Shown: one piece after another, positions 23,463-37,480 of the stretch
Layout of the letters: the number at the start of each line of letters is the position of its first letter
How positions within the stretch are numbered: the first letter of the stretch is position 1
DNA from: Cryptomeria japonica
Lineage: Eukaryota > Streptophyta > Pinopsida > Cupressales > Cupressaceae
Direction of reading: 5' to 3'
DNA length: 64,000 nt
Assembly: GCF_030272615.1 (NCBI RefSeq)
Contig: NC_081415.1
Coordinates: 106,529,796 to 106,593,795 of the forward strand
The notes under the pieces: model-generated
What the model was told of the DNA's origin: nothing
The model's input: only the letters and a program-made list of their open reading frames with translations
Database searches by the model: none
Translations under genes and position numbers: made by a program

Positions 23463-24439
23463 TTTTTTATAGAACAATGTACATGTACTCCGAGCTCTAT
23501 GTAATACACTCCAAACTCCTCCTATTGGATCTGTACTCTCACATTTGTAAATTTATGCAAAAAGTCATTGGATATATGTGACTGTGTTTGTTATTGTGCA
23601 TGAGATAGACTGTTATTTTATTATTATTTGGATTGTTAGCTAATATTTCTCCTATTTTAATGGCTGGTAGATTTTGGGGAAGATACTGTTATTTTGTTAT
23701 TTAAACTCTTTACCTAATATTTTCCCCTCTTGCACTACTGAGTTGGATGGTTAATGTAATTTTTCTGTTAAACTTTCATCTATACATCTACCCCATTGCT
23801 AGCTTGGGGATTAACAACTGCTACTTTTTAAATTTTAAATTAAAAAGTTAAATAAGTATTATAGTGCATCTAAAGAAAAAGAAAACAATGATTATTATTT
23901 CAATCTGAACAGAAAAAAAAACTTTAAAAATATGACTTACTATTATTGCATCATTTTTCTGTCAAATGTAATAACTCCCTGCACTCTCTAGAGGAAAAGT
24001 CTAGAACAAAAACTCTTAACAGTCAAGTAGACATCTATCATATTGATCACTATTCATTCTAAAGGTTTATAAAATCATATAAAACCAAACGAGAAAGGAT
24101 GTTCTTACACTCTAAAAAAATGTGAATGAAAAAATCATATTATGACTTGTTTAATAAACATTTTAAATTTAAAATATTATTTAATTTGAATTCAATCAAT
24201 TTGCCACAACTAATATTAAAAACATAATTTACTTTCATTTATAATAATGTAGTTCCATATAATTTACGTAATCTAAGGCTACAATGAAAGTTGCAACTAG
24301 CCCCCATAGCCCCACTTTGCCTCTCATTTCTTTATGTGCAAGTAAAATAAAAAAAGTAAAAGACATTTTAAGAGTACAAGATTCTTAGATTTGAACTCTG
24401 TGAAAACAAACTAAAACATGTTTGAATTAATCCTTTTAA

Positions 24440-24728
24440 ATTAAGATAATAGGCTTTTAGTAGGACCTTTTGCCTGCCAAAGTGTAAGACATTCTCACAA
24501 TTATGGTTTCCGTCAGTCGACGACTTTTTCTCGGTTAACGTCATGTGTTCAAAGAAACCACATGTGGGCAAGTCCATTTTGGCTTAGATTGTGTCGTGTG
24601 TATTCACGAATCCCAAACATTTATTGATCGGTAAATGAAAGGGAATGGAAACTGGTTAACCCTAATTTGTCATTTCCTTGTGTTTTATTTTCCCATCCTC
24701 ATTTTTCCGTGAATTGCTTTTGCTCTGC
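24440..24728 (+). repeat. Promoter-like block, copy 2
   Basis: Diverged copy of 20528-20815 in the same orientation, including GGGCAAGTCCATTTT and TTAACCCTAATTTG. The 5' inverted repeat is weakened here. Confidence 0.7.
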
Positions 24729-25110
24729 AACATTTCAATTGTTTGGGGGTTAGCAATTGGTAAGTGATGGGTAATGAAAACTAGTTAATCTTAATATGCA
24801 ATTTTCTTCTATTTTGTTTTCGGTTGATTTATTCTACAAGTTTTCGATTGATTGGGGTTTACAAATGGTAAGTGATTACTAATGAAAAGTGGTTAACACT
24901 AATCTATCCTTTTCTCTTTTCTTTTTTTCTTGAACCTCATTTACTCGTGAATTATTTTGATTTTCTAAATTTTCAGTTCATTGTGGTTTAAATGAAAAAT
25001 TGGTTAACCTTAATCTACTATTTTCTGCATTTGGTGAATGCATTACAGCTTTTGCAAGTGACTTTTTTTAACTGTTTAATAGTAATCTGAAATTTTCTTC
25101 TCTTTTATTT
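24729..25110 (+). repeat. Short decayed tandem units after promoter-like block 2
   Basis: About three units of 115-130 bp share GGTTAA[C/T]..TAATCT, TTTTCG[G/A]TTGATT and GGTAAGTGAT. They resemble the GGTTAACCCTAATTTG part of block 2. Confidence 0.55.
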
Positions 25111-25930
25111 GCTGATCCCTTTATGTATATATTGCTTATGTGTATTCTGTTTAGTATCTGTAAGTATGTGACATACCATAGTAATTTCCTTGTTAACCGA
25201 ACAGTCTATTCTTGCAATGAATATAAAAAAAATTACATAATTAACAATCAATAAATCAAAACCAACACTTAAGATTCTAAGAAAAACACAATATGATACA
25301 GTAAGTACCCATTATAAAACAAAGACATTGTTCTCATTACGTGATAACTTATAGATTTAATTTCTTACTTGTACTTTCTTGAGTATTTGTGTAATAGCAT
25401 AATCACCTCAACGATGATTTATAAAGTGGGAAATCATTGATAATTATTCACTTTACATTTATTACGGTTTCTTTTCCTATTTGTTGTCTTTAACTATCTA
25501 TGAAGTAAATTTGTTGATTGCAAAACAAGCTTTGTTGAGGTGCATCATTTAGATCATCTACAATAGGTTGTCTAGAGCTCATTGGGGTACAATTTTTTGA
25601 CCACCTAGATGACATTCCATTCTGTAATATTAACTGAGTTTGTCATTTACTGAATGTAAGGATCATCTCATTTCTATAATTTTATTCTCTTTTATTTTCG
25701 GTCCTCATTGTCGTCTGAATTCTTTCTAGCCTGCAAGTTTTCGATTATTTACGTTTTACTTTAATGATTGTTGTGAGCAGTGAATTAATTCTTTTTAGCA
25801 TTTTTCAACAATGGTTTGTTTTACTTTCGCATTGGTTGGCTTTTTCTCCTATAATAACTTTTTTAATGATTTATTTTGATTTGTTGGTTCCCACAGAATA
25901 GAGACACATTAATTCAGTGAAAATTTTACA
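25111..25930. other. Non-genic interval
   Basis: AT-rich; nothing recognised. Confidence 0.45.
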
Positions 25931-26280
25931 ATGAATAGAGCGATGAAAGAAAGAGAGGATATTAACAGTGTCATGAGGGAGCTATTGCAAGAGAGCAACA
26001 AGATAAAGGAGAACCTCATAAAGATGATTCATTAGCTTGAACGTAATATGGCCAAGTAGTCAAGAACCCCTCCTCCTATTCCTACCACTCTTGTTTCCAC
26101 CATTCCCAGTATGGGCAATAATGATGATACTATTAACAAAGTCAAATTATGCCCTCTTCCTTTACCAATTCCTGAATAATTAATAGATCCACTAGGTGTT
26201 TTTGAGCTAGGAGACAAGATGCTTAAGTGGAATAATAGACAACTTGGATGGGTTGCATGGGTAGATGCTGGTTATATTTA
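25931..26280 (+). pseudogene. Unrecognised coding-like frame with stops
   Basis: From ATG 25931 the frame reads MNRAMKEREDINSVMRELLQ and on through a charged, probably coiled-coil stretch. A Pro/Thr-rich segment and KMLKWNNRQLGWVAWVDAGY end it. Three stops (TAG near 26034 and 26058, TAA near 26178) stand where Gln would restore the frame. I do not recognise a family. It lies between promoter-like block 2 and the RPA-like gene and may be its neighbour within the same element. Confidence 0.35.
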
Positions 26281-27259
26281 ATTAGTCATTGTTTTGTCAG
26301 TTTAGTTCTTATTTTGATTATATTTTGAGATTCAAAGTAAATCTTCGTGCTCTTCATACTCAATTCTTATATGTGTCAATCATAAATTGGTACTGTGATT
26401 TTTTGTATTGGTGTGCCTATTACAAGTAATATAATAGAAATATCCATGAACCACAATGTTGATTCAGTTTTGCTTTTGTTTATGCTATTTTTTCAGTTTT
26501 CTTCTATCCCACTCTAATGAACACATAAATGCAATCATATGTATATTGAAATTTACAATGGCCCTTTACATTGGAAACATTATAAATCATGTTAAAATTA
26601 CAACAGGATAACATTTATAGTCTCTCAAAATGCATTGGTATGAAACCTCAGATGGAATTAACAAAGTTCTTTATTGTATTTTAGAATCTATATCATCCAA
26701 TTGAGAAATTTAAAAAAAAAAAATAGACTGCAAATTGTCCATTATTTTTGGTGTGCAACTTTCCAATTCACTGGGTTTTAGTTAGGTACTTATCCTTGAC
26801 ACATAATTTCTCAATCTATTATGTTGTTCAATGACTTATAATAAGGATATTTCCAACGTCATAATAGGATCAAAATCAACTTTATTCTACAAGGCAATAT
26901 ACCAGTCCAGACAACAACACTCCTTTCCTCAGACTAAAACTGAAACCGTTTGTACACTAAAAATAAGGTAAATCATCCTTCTCTTGAAATGTACATCTCT
27001 CTTCTCTGCAAATGAAACTGCCTTCTTTTCTATAATTTTATTCAAAGTCTCAAAATTATTTCCATCTGACTAAGTTATTCATTTATGAACATATCTTTAC
27101 TTGTCAATAGCCTTATTTCAGAACAATCTGTACAATATTACATTCTTAGAATAAATTAAACATATATGTACAAAAACTTATAATTGTTTGTTAATAACCT
27201 ATACTGCCATGTATGTTTAGTGCTGCCATTCCTCTTGAATTTAAAGAACTCAACCCAAA
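26281..27259. other. Non-genic interval before the RPA-like gene
   Basis: Nothing recognised. Confidence 0.4.
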
Positions 27260-29510
27260 ATGTCATCTCCATCAGCTACCTTTGAATTTGTACAACAATC
27301 CGCAATGGATACTTCAGTAAGCTAATACATCCTACCTTTTCAAAACTGCAACTTTGTCATCATTACTTTCATAATATCCCTCTTTCATATTATATTTTAT
27401 ATTTATTCCATCCCTTCTATTTTGACATGCACCCTAATTTCTAACATACACAAATATAGTTAAGCATTATGTAATTGGTGCATTTTTTAATCATTGCAAC
27501 ATTTAAGGGTTTTAAATTCTTTAATTGCATACACTCCAAAACACTAAACTATATGTGAAGGAATAGTCAAATATATATCTTAGTACCCCTTACATTAAGT
27601 CCTCAATATTGATATTATCTTTTTGTAGGAACTTTCCCAAGAGTATGCCCCCACCCCATGTGCAATTCAATCTATCAATGCTAGGGATGAGTTTCCTTCA
27701 GAATTACTCCAAGTTTTGTCATTCTAGAAAATGTAGGGTGCCAAAGATGACATGGACAGATATAAGCTAGTGTTTTTTGATGGAACATACATGTACCTAG
27801 CAATTCTACCTTCTAAGTATGCAAATCTGATAAATTCAGATGCTCTAAAAATAGGCTTGATGGTTCTATTGTCAAGTTATACTTATAGATATGTATGGAA
27901 CACAAGGTAGGAAAGATACTATTTTTATTAAATACAATATCCTTCTTTGATATTCAATCCTTTCCAACTACAATCCATAGAAACTTAAACAAAACTATTT
28001 TCATTTTACAGGACTATTATAATACTTAGTTTACAGATCAAACAAAGCAACTGTCAATTCTTTGGGAAACCTACATACTTGTTTAAATAACAACAACCAT
28101 AAATTATGAGTCAAGAAACACCATCATCCTCTAAACGTTCCCTTCAGTTTGTTGTTGCATTACTATCCCTACAAAGTATGACCTCAGATAATATAAGCCC
28201 TATCAAAAGTTTAAATCCCTACCAAAACAAATGGATAATCAAAAGAAAATTTACTGACAAATGACCAATACCGTCATATAGTACACCTACTAAGAATGGG
28301 CACATCTTCATCTTTGACATTGTGGACACTAAGGGTTATGAAGTTAGAGTTACATATTTTGATCAAATAGCTCAACTACACTCTAATTGTGTGGAGGTAG
28401 TGCTCACTATGTCATTTATAAAGGGTCCATTAAGGAGGCAAACACAAGATATAATAAATTAAACAACCATTTAGAAGTCATCCTATCTGATGCTTGAATA
28501 TTAAAATGTTGCACGGTCCATGATGATGATCCATCTCAAACCCGCTCCCCTTTCACCCGTATTAACGAAGTGGTTTAGCTAACTAATAATACAATAGTTG
28601 ACATCATTGGTGTTGTTGTATGTGTTGGATATGTCATTGCAATCTATAGGAAGGATGGTAGTGAAACAAAGAAGCGAGTTGTTAAAATTAATGATCTCTC
28701 TGGTTCAACAATTGATGTCAATATGTGGGGTCCAACATCAGAACAAAGAGTACATGATTTTAAAAATATGTTGACCCCTGATGATGTTCTCATACTTTCT
28801 ATACACAATGCTTGTCTAGGGTACTTTAATGGGAAGGTTGTCAATATGACATCTACAACAACATTACATATTAATCCTGCTTTCCCAGAGGTAGAACCCT
28901 TCATGCTAAGAGGATTCCTTCCATTGCATTCTCATGATTTCTCTTTAGGATTTACTCAAATTGATGGAAAATACACTAGGATGACTATTGCATCAATTTG
29001 TGAACATATGAGTGTCAAACCAAAAAAAATTCAAACCACTTTACATGTTGTTCTGATATTTGTGAACATAATAGATAAAACTTTCTATTACGCATCTTGT
29101 CCACTGAAAGTAAATGGAAAACCTAGTAAAAAAAATGCACTCACCAGGTTGATGATTCATGGTTTAATTTTAGATGTGAAATGACCATGCCAGAATGCAA
29201 TTATAGTTACCTTTTACCAATGAAACTGCAATATGCAACAAGAACTGTTTGGGCAACTGGTTTTGATGAGGTGGGAATTGATTTGATAAAGAAAAGTGCA
29301 AAAGAACTTTACACACTACAAAAATGATGCCATGACAACACAAACACCTAGTGTTGTCATTAATACACTTATTTCATATTGCTAATGATTCACTTTGCTG
29401 GTTTCTACTAACACATGTAGTTTTGAACCTCAAATGAAGGTTACAATCAAGAAAATCTGCTCTGTTGATTATAAAACTAAGTGCGATGCTTTACTTGCAT
29501 AGATTGCTTG
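27260..29510 (+). pseudogene. RPA1-like (replication protein A 70-kDa, OB folds N, A, B, C), broken
   Basis: Exon 1 27260-27316 (MSSPSATFEFVQQSAMDTS) ends before GTAAGC. Exon 2 starts after TTGTAG at 27629: ELSQEYAPTPCAIQSINARD, SELLQVLSF and DRYKLVFFDGTYMYLAIL, the RPA1 N-terminal OB fold. It holds two TAGs at 27727-27738. DBD-A from about 28190: SPIKSLNPYQNKWIIKRKFT, then NGHIFIFDIVDTKGYEVRVT. DBD-B 28595-28900: VDIIGVVVCVGYVIAIYRKD, then KINDLSGSTIDVNMWG and YFNGKVVNMTST. DBD-C 28970-29316: FVNIIDKTFYYASCP, FRCEMT, PECNYSYLLPMKL and VWATGFDEVG. Two of the four zinc-ribbon Cys appear lost. A last block (QMKVTIKKICSVDYKTKCDA) follows a putative intron ending ACATGTAG. RPA proteins are often carried by plant Helitrons, and a Helitron Rep/helicase follows 4 kb downstream. 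A host RPA1 pseudogene is the alternative. Confidence 0.85.
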
Positions 29511-29645
29511 CCTCTCTGCATGGGCTTAGCCCTATACTAGACCTCCTGCCCAATTATAATACTTTCACTTCATACAACACTTATTACATTTTAAATTTTA
29601 CATATTTAATATTGATGCTCTACAAAAAGGGTTAGAAAATCTATT

Positions 29646-31049
29646 TGATGGCAACACACACAAGAGCACAAGAAACAAGCGTTAGTGTTAGCAACAAAAG
29701 ATTATCCTAAACAGGCATATCAAGAGAGATATTAAGCATGAAATAGAAAGCATACAAACATAGAATAGATAAACTATACTCCTCCAAATGCTAATCAAGA
29801 TGCTCATAGTTGCTCCTCCCTTGTTCCTCTCCTCTCCAAGTTCCACATGAGTGTAGCTCTCAATAGCTTTTTGCACTATGGATGCCTTATGGAGGTTCAA
29901 GATTATAGATGATTATGAAAAGTATGCAAATGCAAGCTTAATAACCAAAGAAATATGAGTTATCTAAATGCAATTTGTTAATTTTAACCAAAAGAGAGAA
30001 TATGACTAAAATATGCTAAATGCTCTCTAAAATTCTCTATAACTAAGATGCATACCAGTTTTCAGGATCTAGATTATGAAGAAATGGGCTCTATTTATAG
30101 AAAAAATGGAGCAATGGATGGTTGAGATTGAGTAATCTCAACAAGGGTCAGGATTGAATGATATTCAATCCATGAGAGGGCTTTCAACCCAATCCCATGA
30201 TGACAAGTGTCAATATGAGATAGGTTGAGAGGAGAGGGAATAAACACTAAATGTTTGACATGACCTAAGAGTTAACTTGGGAGTTAAGGTCAAGGTTGGG
30301 TTGAGTGAATAAATTCTTTATTCAAAAAATAAAGCTTTTATCCAATGGATAAACTCTTGTGCAAAGGTTAAAGGGATAACCATGGTCAAAGCAATAAATG
30401 CTTGAGGAGACACATGGGTCACATGAGGGTTGAGTTAGGGGTCAAAGTCCCTAACCATGGGTGCAAGTGGATTTAACCATTAATGGTCATGTAAGAGCCA
30501 TAAGTGATTTGGAAGACTTTAGAGGTTAAATTGTTGAACACACAAAGCACTTAATGCTTTTCAAAGACTTTGAAGTCTTTAAGAAGTGACTCCAAGTTGC
30601 TTAGGAATGTGACAATAATTTAGGGGATGGATTAGGCTAATTAGAAAGGGTTTAGAAGAATCTATAAGGGGGTTAGGATTGCAAGTGGGTTTGGTGGGTG
30701 AGGGGAAATAGGATTTTAATTAAAATAAAATTAATTTATTTCAATTTGTGGTTGCAACTTGCATTTTTAGGAAAATGCAAGTGGGGGGGAATAAATGTTT
30801 TATTTAATTTATTTAAAATAAGAAAAGGGGATTAAATTAAATAAATAATACTTATTCATTTAATTGATTGTGAATTTGGTTTAATGAATTAATTAAAATA
30901 AATTGAATAATTTATTTAATTAATAGGAGAATGTTTTTGAAGATGAAATTAATTAAATGTTAATTTAATTAACAGATGGCTAGTGGGTTTTTAATCAAAT
31001 AAATAGAAAATATTCATTTAATTAAAATGGATAGATTTATGTGACTACA
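29646..31049 (-). mobile_element. Probable solo LTR (minus orientation), relative of 50942-52419
   Basis: From about 30050 to 31049 the reverse complement aligns with 50942-51910. Shared landmarks: TGTAG[T/A]C at the start, the CTATTTATAG / CTATAAATAG TATA box, GACAAGTGTCAA, ATGGTCAAAGC and AAGTGACT.CAA.TTGCTTAGG. The right end TG...(31049) is supported by that alignment. The left end is a guess, and I found no clear target duplication. The 3' part of the LTR differs from its relative, so they are related families rather than one. Confidence 0.6.
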
Positions 31050-31539
31050 TATATTAGTACAATCCTATAGATAGTTGTACATTTGGATGTTTTAATAACC
31101 ATTTCGCTTTTCCTTTCAATCCTACGTTATGTACACCTTTCTTTATATGTTGGAATAATTGTATTTATATATATGCATGGTTAATTTCTATAAATGGCCA
31201 AGTACCTATACATATATTTCTTACATGGATAACTGCTTGCATTAAATAGTTGACTATTATTTCTTTGCAATACTTTCCTTCTGTCATATACTTTCCTTCT
31301 GTCATGCTTATTAGTTTTGCACATCATATTACAATTAAAATTAGTCCATTTATATGCACATAGATATTATAATAAAAAATCCTATCTACAATATGCATCT
31401 ATGCTTACATACTTTTAAATCCATACAACCATGTGTATATTTATATCTACAATCACATATTCAATGCTAAGAATGTGCATGTCGCCATATAGATAAATAC
31501 ATATGTACATGGACTTTTAAATATACAAGGTTTTAAACT

Positions 31540-31885
31540 CTTCCAGAAGTACTCATCGCTACATTGCACAATGTGATATGTTTGACTGGATACTCATCTA
31601 TGCTGGTTAGTTGCCTTGCAGAATAAATTTGATTTCCTTTAGATTTCTTTCATATTTAAGTACTTAATGTTCACATTTTGGGAACACCTGAAAATATTAG
31701 TTACCTTATGTACAATTACATATTTACATTTATCTAAAGATTGTATTTTTCTATTCCTTTCATTCATTGCAAATTTTCCTTCAATTACTTTCTTTGTCTA
31801 TGATGCTTCTACAAAGTCACCACACTTCTCTATTCCTTTCTTTCCTTGCATTTTTTGCTTTAATTTCTCTCTTTCTCTATGATAT
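31540..31885 (+). repeat. Direct repeat upstream of the Rep/helicase gene (pairs with 38487-38760)
   Basis: Shared run: TTTTGGGAACA, TTATGTACAATTA.ATATTTACAT, TTCTATTCCTTTCATT, ATGCTTCTACAAA.TCA and TTCCTTGCAT. Roughly three-quarters of bases agree by eye. Confidence 0.65.
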
Positions 31886-31899
31886 AAACATAATTTTGT

Positions 31900-33060
31900 A
31901 TATTTCTATATAGAAATTACAATATATAGATATTTATATATATAAGTATCTCTAAATAAATATATATAACAATTATATACTTATATAAACATATATATGT
32001 ATTTATATATGTGCATATCTATCTATATAGATTTATACATATCTCCATTCATATGTATATATACACGTGCATATTTATACTTACATCAGTATGTATATAT
32101 AAATATATATCTATCCATATATCCATATCCATAATCACTTTCTCAGAATGGTCTCGCAGTAGAACCATACACTCAACAAACTAATTACTATTAATTTGAA
32201 CCTTACAAAACAAAAACAACTCATGAGAAGTGAGGATCAGAAAACAAAACAGAAAGAAATTAGATATACACTTATTTTTATTCATATGTATTTATACACA
32301 TGCATATTTATAGATACATCTATATGTATGTATAAATATATATCTATGCATCAATATATATCCATAATCACTTTCTCCAAATGTTGTCGTAGACAAAATT
32401 ATAAATGAAATACCAAATATAGAAATGTTTATATATACAAATATATACATACACATGTATTTATATATGTACATATCTATGTATATAGATATACACATAT
32501 TTCATTGATATGTATATATACATGTGTATATACATACATACATTTGTATGTATATATAATTATATATCTATGTATATATATATATATTTCCCTTATGACT
32601 TTGGTAAATAATCTCATAGCTAAAGTGTGCACTCACCAAAGTAAACGTTAATCAATTGAAGTCTTGCAGAGCGAATACAATTCACAACAAAATCAGGACC
32701 AAAAAACTAAAGAGAAGAAGATTACAGATTAGGATTAACCAGTTTTTAGTTGCTATAACTTTTTGTTTACCACTTGACCAATATTTAAGGAAACAATACA
32801 TGTAAAAATCCAAAAGCGTCTATATGCACCCAAAAATATCCACAAAAAAACATATATTAGTTCTTACATAGCTTTATATAGATATAAACATATTTATATA
32901 TGTGTATATGCCTCACTGCAATTATATATGTATTTACATACATACGTATATCTATGTACATATGTATGTATGCATGTATATGTATTTTCATGTGCATATA
33001 TATACACACGTATTTAGCTATATAGAAATATGCAACTTTAGAAATATATATTATATGCCT
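31900..33060. repeat. TATATA/TACATA-rich degenerate microsatellite cluster
   Basis: Long stretches of TATATG, ATACAT and ATATCTAT. Two diverged 120-bp direct copies of a non-microsatellite segment are embedded near 32140-32270 and 32600-32725, each with CACTCA[A/C]CAAA. Frames here are compositional noise. Confidence 0.7.
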
Positions 33061-33354
33061 ATGTATATGCCTGGATTTTCTTGCAGTTTTATTAAAACAA
33101 GAGAATGTAACTGTATGATTGTTGTCATACATGCTTCAATGCCTTATCTCTTCAATTGTTAGAATTATAACACACCTATGTTCTCTTACAACTACTAGAT
33201 ATCTATTGAACCTTCCACCCAACAAGGTGATGCCATCAAATCCAGAAGGAAGTAAACAAATAGAAATTACTATGAAAAGAATAGAGGCAATATTTCCAAC
33301 AAATGGCAAATGAAATGACGTGCACACCAAGAATCTGATAGTGACTTCCACACA

Positions 33355-36300
33355 CTATTACAAATAGAAACCAATGACCCTCGACCAAGTAATGTGCCCC
33401 AAACACATTGTACTTCTCCTGAGATTACCTTGCAAACTCCTACATTCCTATACACATTATCTAACTTCCAAAAAGGAATTGATAAGTTGGAGCTCACGGA
33501 GGCATGTTTTGTTTGTAGAGAAAGCTATGTGGGCATGATTATTAAAAATGTAGACCATGCAATTATTTGCATGAGATGTTCTACTGAGAGAGGAATTAAC
33601 CGTTTCTCTTCATCAAACAATATGGACCCAGGTGAGCAACCTTATATTTTAAAGTGTCTTTCCAAATTAGAAGAAATTCTCATAGAAAGGATTGCTCCTC
33701 TTTTGCAAGTTACTCATGCAAGGGGAGGGCAATATAAATATTCAGGTCACACAATTAACTTCCCATAGGATATTTCAGAAATTGCTTTGTCCTTGCCATG
33801 AAAAATTCAACATTTATAAAGCCTTATTGTTAGTAGAAATAATTTGGAAGGGTTAACTTATGACTGTTACGTTAATAGGTATCATGTTATGAATGCATTG
33901 ACTTACAAAATTCAGCATGACCAATACTATAAAGATGTAGTCATTGATCTAGGTGCACTACAACTATTACTTGAATCTAGTACTGACATTTCAGAACTCT
34001 TACATTCAATAACTACACCTCAAGAAGAACCTATACAAAGGCATGAAGATGTAGCCAACATGAACCATGCCAAAGAAGTAATGGAAAACACTTCTTCATT
34101 ATTCCACGACTTCCATCCTCACTGCTTGAACTAGATGCAATCAAGACAATCCTACACCAAAATAGTACCGACAAAAATGTTGTCCCTTGGCCACAAATCA
34201 GTTCATCACCTATCAATGAATACAATATAGAAGGTTTACTTACAATAGCATTCCCAAAACTATTTCCTAATGGATTAGCTTTACCACTTCAAGAAATAAC
34301 AAAACATGTACATTTGCATGAATATGCTTTGCACTTAATAAAATATTATGATCAAAGATTTGGGCAGCATGTTTGTTTCATATATTATATCTATGATCTT
34401 ATGATGAGGTTAGAAGATTCTCTTCCAGTCAATCTTCATTCCTTGATGGAGCACTTACAAAACACACCTTCAAATGAATTACCAAACCACATCATACGAT
34501 ATGCTTCCTCCTTGCATGACACACATGCATTTTGGAGCAAATCCCATATGGACCTTACCACAATGATAGAACAGTTAGGACCACCAATGCTTTTCTTTAC
34601 GCTAAGCTCAACTGATACAAAATGGCCTGACCTACATAAAATGTTTCCAAAAACACACTCAAATAATTTACAACCCAGTAGAAGACAATCTATTGAGAAT
34701 TTAGTCAATAACCCGCATATAATATCTTTTTACTTGCATCTATGATTTTAGATCTTTCATGATGAAGTGATTGGCAACATCGAGGCTCTACACACATTCA
34801 TGGATTTCTATGGTTTCCACAAGAACCTAATATTGATAACCTTGATTGGACAAATCATGAAAGCATTGAATCAGTTAAAATCTTATTTGACCAATACATC
34901 ATAGCATGGAATCCATGCACTGAAGTAGAATGCTCAAATAGACAGTATACACCTGGAATTTCATATCCATGCCTCTCAAATACATATGTCATTTTTAGAT
35001 ATAATCCTTGCACAGAATACACCAAATTAGTCAATGTTGTTCAATGACATATAAAGTCTTCAGAGTTTACTTGGTTGAAAAAGAATAATGTAATTCTTGA
35101 ATGTTGATACAAAGCACCTTGGACTGAACAACATAATTCATCATTGACAATAGACCATAATAATAGCCCATCCTACAAACCAGTAAGGAATGACAGTCTC
35201 CTCGATGTTCACAACCCAACAATGCTAGCCATATAGAGGGCTAATGTTGATTACCAGAGTGTCTGCTAAAAAAAGGTAGTTCTCTGATAAATTTTAAACT
35301 ATGCATAAAAAACTAAATGCAAATCAGAGAGGTATATTGACATGTTAAAATGAATTGTTGGATCAACAAATTCAAAAGATACAATTCTCTTAGCATATCA
35401 GAGATTTATGATGGGCAAAAAGATCTTCCAGTGTATAATAAATTGTGATGAATCTTCTCAGACATGCATTTATTTAATTTTGAATTACATGAAAAGACCA
35501 TCTGAGTTATCAAACCTAACATTGCTTCATTTAGCCTAGCAATATACATACAACCAACAACACAAATCAAGTAAATGGCAAAAAAGAAAGCTAACAATGA
35601 TTGTAAATATCTTCCCTTAGTTCAAATCCTTACTTGTAGAAGATGATAGTACTTTTGAATCTTTTTGTTGGAGTGAATTTATTTTGCACAAGTCTTTCCG
35701 CAATATTCCTCTACACATAGTTACCTCAAGTGATGAAATTATACTAAATTGGAAACAACTCCAAAGTACTCATTACATCCAATGGCATGAAAATGGCATT
35801 GAAGAACACTTCACTACTAAATAGTGAAGACCTACTCTTGCAAGATATTCGACAATCTACTGATTAGGAACTCTACGAATGGGAGTTCCTATCACAAATG
35901 GGAGCTTCAAACAACTTTGATGTTGCTACTCTTTAAATGCTTGGGAGACATGATTATGACATTCACTTTAATTGGAGTGAATCCATACCTAATGAATTCC
36001 TACATAGAATAGCTCCTCAATTGGTTTCAACGGAGAAAAGCCAATCAATTCACACCCTTGGCAACATAGACTCAAGTGCCCCTAATACCTTTGAGCTTGC
36101 AAAAAACCAAAATATTGCACTTGATATTATAACCTCCCACACTACACAAAATTAGAATACCTCACCATTATGTTTAATTATTCAAGGTACAATAGGTACT
36201 CGGAAATCATTTCTTATTGATTGTATATGAAAAAAGATAAACTTTCATTTAGATCCAAAGCAATACCCATTGCTTGTACTAGCACCAACATGTGTATCCG

Positions 36301-37480
36301 CTTATAACATCCAAGCTACCAAAATCCATGCTGTCCTCTACATACCTATTAAAGAATGTCGCCTTTTTATAGGGAATTACTTGTTAATGTTTTAAGAGAA
36401 ATGAAAACATTTACGGTACATTTTTATTGATGGAATGAGCTTCCTTGGCCAACAATTAATCATCAAGCTTGATAACAGATTGCGACAAGCATTTCCCACT
36501 AGACAACACGAACCATTGCCATGACTCTTAGTTGTCTTGGTTGGTGATCTTGCACACCTACCTCCAATTATGGACAAACCATTGTATGCATCCCACTCAA
36601 CAACACTCGCTTTATGGCACTCCTTCACTGGTGTTGTTACCTTAGATGTTGCTTTTCAACAACAAGGTACATCCCCCTCATAGATGCAGTTCTGTGAGCT
36701 TTTTCTCAATGTACGCAACACAACACAATTGCAAACAGACTGGGAAAGTCTACAGATGCGGTCAACTTGTGGTTTGACACTTGATCAAAACACCCATTTC
36801 GATGAGCAAAAATATTTGTTTGCAACCAATGCATCTTTAAACTCACACAACATTAAAATGTTAAAGCAATTGCACAACAATCATTGCACATCACAAAGAA
36901 AAACAAAATCACCAAGATGAGCAACTCTCATTTGAAATTCTTCTTTCTATAGACCAGGAAGTCATGCTCATTGCAAATTTATGGATAGAAGTTGGTCTTG
37001 TAATTGGTTCTTTGGGTCAAATCAAAATGATTGTCTATGATGCAGGTTCTAAACCACCAGATCTACCTAAATATGTTGTAGTCCTCTTCCAACATTACAC
37101 TGGCCCACCATGGGATGCTGCAAATCTAAAATATGTTCCTATATTGCACTAATTACTAGAGGAAACCACACAAAGATTCTATTAATGATGGCATGGGGTA
37201 TTACCATTCACAAATCAAAGGGTCTAATACTAGACTTTGCTACAATTGACATTGGAAAAACAAAGAAACAAGGTCTTACATTTACAACACTGTCTTGAGT
37301 AAAATCAATTGAACACCTCCAGATTCACCTGCCTTTCACTTACCAGAGGTAATCAAAATTTCAAGGTGGTCCATCAACCATTTTAAGAAAGAATAAAGAA
37401 GATCGTTTGCTGAAGCTTTCTCAGATCATGAAAGAAAATTACTTACAAAAAGAAACAACACAAGTACTACAACCACAACG
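33355..37480 (+). pseudogene. Helitron Rep/helicase (rolling-circle transposase), broken
   Basis: 33394-33768: Cys-rich N-terminal domain (ACFVCRESYVG, ICMRCS, NNMDPGEQPYILKCLSKLEE, YSGHTINFP). 34160-34745: Helitron_like_N (FPKLFPNGLALPL, FWSKSHMDLTTMIEQLGPPM, FFTLSSTDTKWPDL, NPHIISFYLHL). Then the HUH nickase motif in another frame at 34787-34815 (STHIHGFLWFPQEPN). The helicase (Pif1-like) runs from about 35930: Walker A at 36186-36209 reads GTIGTRKS, normally GTxGTGKS; Walker B near 36423 reads FIDGMSFLGQ, normally IDEMS. LVGDLAHLPPIMDKPLYA, QEVMLIANLWIEVGLV, YTGPPWD and MAWGITIHKSKGL follow. Many stops and shifts. In Helitrons this protein nicks and unwinds for rolling-circle transposition; this copy has lost both Walker residues. 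Confidence 0.9.

Larger units (their letters stand above)
21896..24439. other. Non-genic AT-rich interval
   Basis: No gene is supported. It holds the microsatellite-like block at 22776-23012 and the 72-bp tandem repeat at 23319-23462. The rest is featureless to my reading. Confidence 0.5.
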
